A stretch of 64,000 nt of DNA from Ottelia alismoides (lineage: Eukaryota > Streptophyta > Magnoliopsida > Alismatales > Hydrocharitaceae): positions 202,001 through 266,000 of the forward strand of contig JAZKJV010010760.1 of NCBI GenBank assembly GCA_037367405.1, given 5' to 3'. Made by a program: the position numbers and the translations under genes. The stretch's first letter is position 1, and each line of letters opens with the position of its first letter. Shown here piece by piece: positions 11,096 to 20,582 of the stretch. The notes beneath the pieces are model-generated. The model had not been told where the DNA came from, did not search any database, and saw only the letters and a list, made by a program, of their open reading frames with translations.

Positions 11096-12466
11096 GCCTT
11101 TGCTAGTCCCTAGCAAACACTTATGCAATAAGTACAAAAGATTAAAGAAGAAAAGAAAAAGAAAAAATAAAATGGAATTGATTTCAATTATTAAACTTGT
11201 CTTTACAAAATCAAAGTTTGGAGCTTAGGTTAGACTATGATGTTAGAATGTGTGTGGAACCTAGTCGGGAACCAAATTTAAAACACAACAACCTTCGAGC
11301 GTCACAGAACTCGGTTCAAACCACCTCAATATCCATATCAGAACTAGCCTACATCATACACAAACCCTTATGACTGTGAAGCTGACTTGTACATTGTAAG
11401 TGATAGTAGATCTCCCCAACTAAAATGACAAATGAACTTACTTCTCCAGGATGACAACCCAATGATTCCCCAATCCAACAACTCTTTCCTCGAGGAGTGA
11501 GGTATTCCCTTCTAAGTTCAAGTGGCATCCAACTCAAGAGGAGAGGGAGAAGAGAAGAATGGATGATAGCTAATGTAGCTACCTATCTTGGGATGCATGA
11601 CCAGTATAGTCAAGTCATCCTGCTGCAGGCTCACACAGTATAACTTTGATGCTCAAGCTTTCTTAATGACTATACAATATATATACATACTCTGGCAGGT
11701 GTTTTATTTTCAATCACGCCTGTCCACATTTTTGGAGTTTTTTTTATTTTTTGACTACTATTTACAACAACATTTACATAAGGAGTTTTTCCTCTTGATC
11801 CAGAAGACTATCCCTCTTTTGAAGCATTATTACAACCCACACTCTCTTGTCTTTAGACCTCATGGCTACTGGATCGGGTTGGGGTGCACTTCCTTCCCTA
11901 GACGAGGACAAATGTTTCCACTCGTGTGCATCTCAAACTAGAAAATCCATTCCCCTCACCACTCCAACTGAGTTGAGCCAAGTCAAAGGTGCAAGTGTCC
12001 AGTTAGATCACGACCGACATGATTCATGCGTGTGTCTCGAAAAGTTCTAGTTAGTCAGTTGAGGTGACTTGAACCCAGCCCTGAGTCTCAAGGAATTAAG
12101 TCCCAATGGACCTGAAGTACCTTAAATCTAGTTCCCATAAGGTTCCAGTGAGGTTAGGTGCAGTAAGGTCCAACCGAACTCCAATCTTCGACTTTATTTG
12201 GACTAGTTCAATCATCAAGCTCAATCCGAAAGAATGCTAATGCTATGCACATACTATGTACAATGATGCAAAGAATGATGCAATTTTCAAAGAATTTTTG
12301 CAAAATAAAAAAGAATTTTGGCAGAAAAATATAAAATATGTACAACTATTTACACAGACATGCATCTTTTATTTATTTACAAAGAATTTAAAGAATTTAC
12401 AAGTTTAAAAAGTTATTTATTTTTAGGTATATTTATTCAATTGGTAAAGAATTTTATTTTGTATGT
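11096..12466 (-). other. AB internal region, non-coding
   Basis: I recognise no gene here. Short ORFs on both strands (for example 11588-11941 plus and 11349-11537 minus) carry no known domain and look like chance frames. A pyrimidine-rich segment near 11810-12060 and an A/T-rich segment after 12240 are visible. Confidence 0.5.
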
Positions 12467-12733
12467 ATATATAATAATAATTATTTTAGTAATGCATAAA
12501 TTCCTTAAATTTATTTGCAAACAATTATGAAAACTATAGTACAAAATATTTTTTTGCAAATATATACAAACATTTGAAAGCCGTTTTACAAAGAGTTTCT
12601 ATATATAATAATAATTATTTTAGTAATGCATAAATTCCTTAAATTTATTTGCAAACAATTATGAAAACTATAGTACAAATTATTTTTTGCAAATATATAC
12701 AAACATTTGAAAGCCGTTTTACAAAGATTTTCA
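12467..12733. repeat. Tandem duplication of about 133 bp
   Basis: Two adjacent, nearly identical copies (about 12467-12600 and 12601-12733) run from TATATAATAATAATTATTTT to GCCGTTTTACAAAG. They differ mainly in the length of a T run and one or two bases, so the duplication is probably more recent than the element itself. Confidence 0.88.
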
Positions 12734-13084
12734 AAAAGTATATATAGATTTTTAAAATATTTTTACAACCATTTTCAAAATCATTTGCAAATAGGTTTTC
12801 AAAACTTTTATTTCACACAAAGGGAAGAATTTTTACAAATAAAATATTTTTACAAAGGTTGAAAATATTTCATAAAACCATTTTCAAATGGGTCAATTCA
12901 TTTTTCAAATCATTTGCAAAAATATTTTAACCTGATTTATTAATCAGCATATAAAAAAAGAATTTGAGGAATTTGTTATTAATTGATTTAATGAATTGTA
13001 CATATATATATAATATTTTAGACATATTTATGATTAATATAACAAAAGTACGAGTTATGGCTAAAGTATATATAGAGTATATAT

Positions 13085-13690
13085 GACCCCCTATACTTAG
13101 CTTGAGCTATGTCATAAATCAAAAAGAAAAATAGAAGACATAACTCGTACCAAGTATAGAAAAGCCTATACTACAATGACGAAAGAATGAAGAATGAATG
13201 AATAAGAAGTTGACCATCCCCCCTATATTTAGGAACAAGTAATCTAAGTATAGCAGACTGTTCACAAGGCATGGAGGGTCAAGGGTGGGAATAAACAGAT
13301 CATAGCTCGGTCGGTCTCCCTATACTTAGGTGATATATCCCTAAGTATAATAGATCAAATCAATAAGAAAGGAGACAACGGAGGGGATCAAAGAATAAAT
13401 GAATTCAGGGTGCACCCCCTATACTTAGGACGAATTACGTACTAAGTTCAGAAGTCTGACAAAAAAAGGTGACACCTCTATGGTAGAAAAATAGAAATAA
13501 AAATGAAAAGAAGAAAAGAAGAAAAGATATATGAAGATAGATGAAAAGATCACAGAGAATGTATGCATCACTCCCCCTATACTTAGGGTAAAAGATCCCT
13601 AAATATAAGCAATGACAGGAGTGATGAAACATAATGGAGATAGAACAACACGGGGTGTACCCCCTATACTTAGGACAAGGTATGGCCTAA
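13085..13690 (-). repeat. Six-copy hairpin/PPT-like array of element AB
   Basis: CCCCCTATACTTAG-type motifs occur at about 13088, 13219, 13319, 13417, 13574 and 13662. On the element (minus) strand each reads ...CTAAGTATAGGGGG. Most are preceded by a partner able to fold back, for example TATACTTAGG ... CCTAAGTATA at 13321-13349 and a variant at 13578-13606. The tail matches the element's own PPT core. The role is unknown; secondary plus-strand priming or an RNA structure are possibilities. Confidence 0.8.
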
Positions 13691-13829
13691 CTGTAGATAC
13701 ACAGATATGGAAAAATATCTAGGGTACACATGACATACGAGAGAAAGAAGGAATGTAAGACAAAACACATATATACAACAAGTACATACTGGTGAAGTAC
13801 AGGACGGTATTTAATAAGCGAATACCGTA

Positions 13830-14471
13830 CTCTCGTCATTGTCTCCCTATGAGAACCATGACGTAGTCAGAAAGTGAAAAGACACCTGGATATGCAATCA
13901 AATGGTTGCCAGCTACCGGGGAAACCGATCGAAAACTAAACCAGGACCTGGTAGCGAGAACCAGATCATCGGCCCATAAGAACGAAATGAGAGATCGAGG
14001 CTGATAACAGAAGACATGGAGGAAGAGTGAGCAGTACAGAATCCTCCAAGTCAATGAAAGTCTCTAGAAGACAGGAAAAGTGAAGAGAAAGAGACTCTCT
14101 TTGTAGAAGGGTATCCCATGGTCATAAGATCAGAAATGTCAAAGGGACACATTGAATACCACAAGACATGGCTCAACCCTGCGAGGGTCATCAAGGTGAG
14201 AGGACTCAGATGAGTCAAGATCTCAGAATAATAAAGAGACTCAGCTCCGTGCTCCAACAGATTGGAGGCACAACCATAGAGGAGACTAAGTACACATGTC
14301 AGAAGACTCGGCTTCGTGCTCCACCATATAGGAGACACCAGAAGTGAAACCGAGTACCTACAAAATGATGCGCCTTCCTACTGGTAACCCTCAGGGAACG
14401 GTACATAGTAGTCAATGAATAATCAGAGATATCTCACCCATGCGAGGGTCGTCAAGGTGAGCGAACTCTAA
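13830..14471. repeat. Degenerate tandem repeats, left part
   Basis: Diverged units share CTCA(A/T)CC(T/C)TGCGAGGGTCATCAA then GGTGAG..GACTC, plus a part like TAACCCTCAGGGA. Anchors lie near 14170 and 14440. The array continues at 23549 on the other side of LARD1. Removing LARD1 restores a spacing of about 200 bp. Confidence 0.65.
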
Positions 14472-14476
14472 GTGGT

Positions 14477-17441
14477 TAATGAACCGCAAAATCGGCCCTT
14501 TAAAAGTGTTGTTTTAACACTTGATAATGTCATCGCAGTCGGGCCGATTAGGGTCATCAAAGGACCATCTCATTTAAATATATCAATCAAAATCAGATGG
14601 TCGTATTATTTTACTTGGCAAGAAACCAAGGTCGAACTCAGGGACACGAGCCTCTCTCGTATTATCCAGATTTTTATCTATTTTAACTAAGTGTTGAATT
14701 CAAGAATCATAGGTCAAAGTATGCATGAGGAAAAGATAATGCATTAAAACAAAAGTAGAAACATGCATTTTTTATTTTATTTTATCATGCAAATAAATTC
14801 GATGAAATGCAATGCAAACAAGCCCTAGGCAATAAATACTTGAACCATTAAAAAAGTGAGTCAAACAAAGTCAAAGAATGAAGCACACTTCATTTATGTA
14901 GTAATTAGGCATGAGGAATATGGAAAGCTGGACACCAAGATAATAAGATAATGCATCACAGTTCATAGTATCAAGTCTAAAATATAAGCATGCCATAAGA
15001 AAGACAACGAGAAGAGCTTCAAAATGAAACTGAAATCAACTCAATCGAAAATACAGGGCTCAAGATATGCATGAAGGAAAGCAAGAGCATAACTGAAATA
15101 AAACATGAAATAAAATTACAAATAGGTCCCTGGGAGGGACTAAAATGTAAATATGAAAAAGATCGGGACCTTCCCTGTAAAATACCCACACACACAGGGG
15201 CATTTTTGCAATTTTGAAAACTCGCGAGGGTATCAATGCAAAATTCCCAAGTGCAGGTGACCTGCACGTGATCTGGACCTGTCTGCAAATAGGAAAAGAT
15301 GGCTGGGCCTCCTTGAAAATTACCCCGGAGGCACGTGCTGTACACGCGCTCTCCTAGGCTCGGGTCGGCTCTGAGGTTCGGAAGAGGCTCGGCGTTGCTT
15401 CGGCTTGGCTTGGGCACTGGGTCAGGCTCGATGCAGGCTCGTGAAGGCTCGGGAGCTCCAAGCCTAATGGCTCGGACGCTGAGGCTAGGAGGATGCTCAG
15501 GGACTGCCAAGTGGTCGACTGTTATCCATCCGATCATGGCGATTGGAAGGATGTGGTGCGCTCCTGGAGGGATGACACGGATATCTCTGTGCCGTTGGAT
15601 GAACTCCAGGAGGGAGCATCCAACGGCTCCTGCTGCTTCTTCCTCTTCCGCTAAGTGGCGGCGATCTCCGGACTCCGGCGAAGGCACCCGAGCTACGCCG
15701 CCTTCCAATTTGCTCGATGAAGGCTCCTAGAGCTTCTAGACGATTGGAGATGTAGCTGGAGCTCTTAGGGCTTTCCCAGGCATTCTGGACAAGCCTGATT
15801 ACATTTGAGAGGCAGAGGCAAAGCTGTGCAAAAGATCTCCGGCGAAGTTCCCGACCGTCGAAGTATAGCGGACGTGCATCGTTAATCGATAGCCGAAGCT
15901 TGGGGTTTCATGAAGGGGAGTGAAGTGAAGAGCTCAGTGGATGAAGAAAGCGATAGCTCTGAGCTCCCCTGCCTCTCGAGGCGGAGGAGGTGGGTCGGCA
16001 GTGATCTAGGGTCTAGAGGAAGAAGAGGGTGATCGAGAAGCGGCGCGTGAACGGGGGGGGGGGGGTGGTTGGCGGAGCTCTAGGAGCAATCAATGGAAGA
16101 GGGGGTTGACTGAAGTGACCTATATAATTAAGTAAAAACTAGAAGAAAACACAGATGAGATCGGAGAGGCTTACCTGGTCGGGAATGAAGGCTGCGGCTT
16201 CTGCGCGAACTCCGAGGAGGAGCCCTGGTCTTTGCTAGACCCCGTCAGCCCTTCGGGGCAGCTCGAGCGAACGTGAGGCACCGCGACACCGCCGTGCTCG
16301 GTAGTGGTCAACACCGGAGGGAACGGTCGTCTTCGCTCGATCCTCGCTCCTCCCCCTGTCACAGGGAGGCGGAGGAGGGCTGGGCCTCCCCTCGCATAAA
16401 GGTGGACGACGGATTACGGAGGAGGGTTCAGAGTATTTGAAGATGGGAGTTGGTGGTTCGGCTGGTGAGTACGTGGGTTGCGAGGGGATTATGGAGCAAC
16501 TGGAGAGGTCCTCGTGGGTTAGTGGAGGGCTTGCGAAGATAAGGGATGACTGGTGATGGTCGTGGGGCCTCTGGGTAGTGGAGGTGATGGCTGGAGACAC
16601 GGGGAAAAAAGGAAGGGCGAAGGTGGTTTGCGGAACGGAGAACGTGGGAGAGAGAGGCGATCCGAGGTGGAAGACGAGTTTGTAGCCGTTGGATTTTACG
16701 ATCCAACGGCCAGGAGCGGGGCACTAAGAAGCGACTCTGATGAGATCGAGGGCGGCATGATCGAAGGCCAAGATGTTACCACGTGGCGCATCGGAGGCGA
16801 AGCGCCAGCGAGCGGATGCGATTAGATTAGGACTTCGATCGGGCGGTCGATATTATAACGCCAGTGGACGGTGGATATCGAAGAGATAAAGGCGAGATCT
16901 GAAGGCGCATGTGGTGCCGCGTGGTGGTTTGTGGTTAAGGCGCGAATGGGCGGACCATATCAGAGATGGGAATGATCCGATGGCCGGAAAGGACATACGT
17001 GGAGGAAGCGCAATCGTTGGATCGAGATGAAGATCCAACGTCCCTGGGAGACGGCAGATGAGACAAAGAAGCTGGGCCACGTGGCTCACTCAGAATGGGC
17101 CACGTGGCCCAATCAGATTATTCTGATCTTCAAGTTAACTTTTGAATGGACAAATGGCCGAATTTGAGAAAACTCAAAACATGAAAGTTGTAGATCGCGA
17201 TGAGATCTACAAGTTTCATGTTGACCAAAACTGGAAACGAGGTCACCTAAAGACACAAAATATTTTTAGGGGTATTTTTAAGGCTAAAAATACCACGAAT
17301 TTTAGTTTTGTGATTTTTTTTGTGGTTTTTAATTTATTAGGGACTCTAATAAAAAAAGGACATTATCAGGGTTTTATTGACACAATGCTAAGCAAGGGGG
17401 TTAAAAATGGGAATTTAAGATGATGAAATTGGGTTTCATCA
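14477..17441 (-). repeat. 3' LTR of LARD1
   Basis: In minus orientation it starts TGATGAAACCC...TTTCATCA (17441 leftward). A near-palindrome around GTTGTAGATC lies at about 17180-17230. A GC-rich centre has a splice-donor-like CAGGTAAG at 16170-16177, and a 13-G run (plus strand) is at 16053-16065. The U5 GTTCGACC-type motif is at about 14632 and the end at 14477. The 229-aa ORF at 15019-15708 is inside the LTR and is not a gene. Confidence 0.92.
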
Positions 17442-17452
17442 CCCCTATACTT
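17442..17452 (-). other. Polypurine tract of LARD1
   Basis: AAGTATAGGGG on the minus strand abuts the 3' LTR start. The same heptad also follows each internal hairpin. Confidence 0.88.
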
Positions 17453-19260
17453 AAACTATGATCGTCCTCGAGCATCAAGATAATGAATAAGCTGGATCAA
17501 CCCCCTTGTGCATGTGAGTACATGATCCAATCTGTTCAAGTTCACTCAACTTTTAGAGGGCCAAAATTCTAGAATTCAACCCAGCCTTAATCAAGAGGCA
17601 TCCAACGCCTCTAATTCTCCAGACTCTCTCTGATGTACATATAATATAAAGGATATGAAATTTAGTGTTGACTGCAATTCCGAGAGTAGAGTCAAATCGT
17701 CACCCAAAGTCTTGGTCTGAGAAAATCTCCTAAGGACCCAATCCTCAACACTAGGGAATAAATCAAATCTTGCATCCATTCCACCATCTCTTTAGTTGTC
17801 AGACTTAGAAAATGTAGATGGAAGGCCAGTAATGGAGGGCATGGGATTGTGTTATTTCTTCTCTCCCTCTCATTGGAACAAGGATTCTCTCTAGTGCCTT
17901 TATGCAACACATTATTTTGGTGTTGATCAGTGCGTCCGTCAAGAGAAGTTGGAGCCATCTGCACTTGTTTTCCTGGGAATACACCGGGGTGTGTCTCTTT
18001 TGAGTACCTATCGTACCTTCGACACCCAGACTTGTAGCATTTACGATGCATAGCCCCTTTTTGGTGCAAGCCCGACTCCTGGTCCTAATAGCGGTGGTCC
18101 AAGTGGACACTTTGAAATGTTAGGGAGCGCTCGCCTTTGGTGGAAGCTATTTGATATTTGACTTTGTGGAATGAGAGCTTTTCTTTGACATTTCATGTAT
18201 TTGTGGTATTTTTGCTAGCTCCACTGCTTTTACCAAGAGTTGGCGCACACTGATTAACAATTTCACACCCTGGAACTTAGGTTAATATCAAGAGATTAGT
18301 ATAAGAATCAAGTTCTCTCACTAGCTAAGATTGCTGACACTCAGGTTTCCTGAAGCCTTCAAAGATTTAATCCCATCCTTGAGCATCATTAGATCAAGTC
18401 CAAACTCGACTTCCTCATCCCAATCCCTCAGATGAAAGGTCAACTCATCTCATTAAAACCGCAGTCGTGCATGTGATGTGCTGATCATATTCTTTATGTC
18501 TGAGACTAAGCATGGAATATAGCATGCAAATCTAGAAAACTAGGGGAATGTAGATGATTAAGTCTAAGACCCTGATGGTTAGGGCTGGTTAGCCTAAAAT
18601 CTCAAAGACCTCATAAAACTAAGTTTCCTTGATCATTTCAGATCCTGGGTGGAAGTGTAAGTGTAGAGGATTAATCCAACTCCTTCATTCAAAAACATTT
18701 TTTTATTCTTTTTTTTGACTTAAAGAGATATTAGGACTGCCTAAACTCAATTAAGCATCTGCATTCAGCCAGTATGGATGCAAGTACAGGCCGAAGCCCG
18801 TTGCTTGAGGACGGGGCCTTACGCGATGTCCTCTAAACCATCCAATATGCTAAGGGCGAACCCTCACTGAACGCGGCTACTTAATTGGGCTTAGTAGTCA
18901 CTAATGGCTCCTAAAGGATTTTCGGATTTTTCTCATTTTTATGCATTTTAATAAAAGGTTAAAACACATGTTAGACTCAACTTTCCTTGAAAAGAGATGG
19001 AATTTTTTTTCAAAACTATGTCACACAAATAAAAATTTTCAAAACATTTTCAAAAGATTTTTTCAAAACAAGGAAAAATCATTTTCGAAAATATTTTTAT
19101 CAAAATAGCGTAACATAGTATAGAAAAGCCGTGAAAAACTTTTGAGTCCTCTTAGTTCAACGAATTTTACTTTAGCCAAAAAGTTTTAAAATTTTCAAAA
19201 TTTTCAGATTATAGCTAAAGTAAGTATACTGTATGTACGGTATACCCCCCTATACTTAAA
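17453..19260 (-). other. Conserved non-coding module of LARD1
   Basis: Read on the minus strand, this region contains ordered blocks also found in LARD2 and element E. They are CAGTGAGGGTTC (about 18865), CTGAGTGTCAGCAATC (about 18340), GGTAAAAGCAGTGGAGCTAG (about 18215), CAAAGTGTCCACTTGGACC (about 18100), CAAGTCTGGGTGTCGAAGGT (about 18015), GACACACCCCGGTGTATTCC (about 17980), CCTTGTTCCAATGAGAGG (about 17870), CTGACAACTAAAGAGATGG (about 17790) and the PPT. No long ORF spans it. Confidence 0.85.
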
Positions 19261-19459
19261 CTTTGCTATGTCCTCATAGCACTAGATGATACAAGTACAT
19301 AGGTCCATTTAAATATAAAGGAATATACAGGAGCAAAGAGGGGCTCCCCCTATACTTAGGTTAGAAATAACCTAAGTATAAAGGTAAGGAAAGAAGAGTG
19401 GAGAAAATCGCAGAGACTCGGGTCCCCCCTATACTTAGGCTAAGATTAGCCTAAGTATA
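19243..19459 (-). repeat. Hairpin/PPT-like array of LARD1
   Basis: Two perfect stem-loops are present: 19351-19380 (13-bp stem TATACTTAGGTTA, 4-nt loop) and 19430-19459 (13-bp stem TATACTTAGGCTA, 4-nt loop). Each is followed on the minus strand by AGTATAGGGGG. A third PPT-like half-site without a partner is at 19243-19260. The stems differ at the loop end (GTTA/TAAC against GCTA/TAGC) but remain fully paired. Confidence 0.9.
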
Positions 19460-19460
19460 A

Positions 19461-20562
19461 AGATGAGAATTGATGTTGGGAGGGACCAAAGGTGAACGAA
19501 GAAGATGGGTGGATATACAGATGAGCGGATGAATCTGCGGAGATGAATGGAGTGACTAAGGCTCTGGGGAGTGTATCGAAGCAAACATAGCTCAATCAAG
19601 CAAGAAAGACCCTCAATTTCACCAACTCACATATGAAACCAACCGAGGTTGGTTTATTATCTTGTCAGTTTTATTGGTGATAAAACATTAGATTTTTACG
19701 CGGAGAAAATGTGAAGTGAAAATCGATGCGTAAACGAGGGTGTTGCTCTCCCAAAACCAAAATTTTACTCCATTTTATATTGACTTGCAATTAACAATCC
19801 AGTTATTATTTAAGGTTGTCACTGAATTAAGGTTAGCACAAAATCAAGCAATCATCGTCTACTGTTCATTCCCATATTCCGTTTAACCTAGGTGATTAAG
19901 CTAGGAAAGGGAAATTGAGAAAAACCAAGTAACCGATAAAAATCGCGATCTAGGCTAAGCGAGAAATCATGCAGTGACTTGGCGAAAATACGTGAAAACC
20001 TGGGCTGTTTAAAAACCAAAACTCATGTATGCAAGTCAATCAGAAAGCCGCACCTAATCATGCTTCTATTAGCGGGGAATGATATCCATCAATTTTGGCT
20101 AAGTGAGGCGAGATTATGTGCGTCTATATATTAGTGTGTCCTACCTACGAGCAAGCACGTAAAAAAATGGAAAATAGAATATGCTCAAAGAGCCGTGTGC
20201 CTGGTCCTAGGTCAACACTCAAGTGGGGACGATCCCCACACAACCACATTCGTTCGATTACACTCGCGAGTCTTCGATCGAAGACTGCTGTAAAAGACAA
20301 ATATTACATGATAAAATATTATGCAAAATGACACATTTTTTTGCTTTCTTCTCGACGTACTCCAAGTGTGCTTCTGCAGCTCCTGACAGCGGGTAGCTCC
20401 TGCTCCTCGCCTCCTTGAATAATCAAAGGCCCTGCCGCAGAAACAAAGGTTAGAAATCAATCGAGAAATTTTATAATGCTAAACAAATGGATAACTTGAC
20501 CTATAAAAAGAAGCACTTAATTAAATAAATGAAAATCCAAATAATTACAAAAATGAGCCGTG
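19461..20562 (-). other. 5' leader of LARD1
   Basis: This is an untranslated leader between PBS and hairpin array. It includes a GGGAGAGCAACACCCTCG block (19736-19755) matching the leader of the coding element H, and GACAAGATAAT (about 19660). No gene is seen. Confidence 0.7.
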
Positions 20563-20580
20563 TCCCCGGCAACGATGCCA
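20563..20580 (-). other. Primer binding site of LARD1
   Basis: The minus strand reads TGGCATCGTTGCCGGGGA, 16 of 18 identical to the Athila/tRNA-Asp-type PBS. The two changes turn GCGCC into GCATC, consistent with CpG deamination. Confidence 0.92.
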
Positions 20581-20582
20581 TT

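Noticed and set aside
11588..12050. ORFs of 117 and 67 residues on the plus strand in AB
   Set aside because: Opposite strand to the element, no domain, no start context or partner.
12967..13690. Repeated CCCCTATACTTAG motifs considered as a CRISPR array
   Set aside because: Irregular spacing, eukaryotic retroelement context and a match to PPT sequence; no cas genes.
15019..15708. 229-residue ORF, with a 238-residue counterpart at 21237-21953
   Set aside because: Both are the same LTR segment of LARD1 in duplicate, open also on the opposite strand, and the reading spans U5 and R. Conservation reflects LTR duplication, not a protein.
16053..16065. Run of 13 G (also G runs near 35381 and 52291)
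   Set aside because: Homopolymer runs in LTRs, of different length in the sister LTR (6 G at about 22161); mutation or assembly noise.
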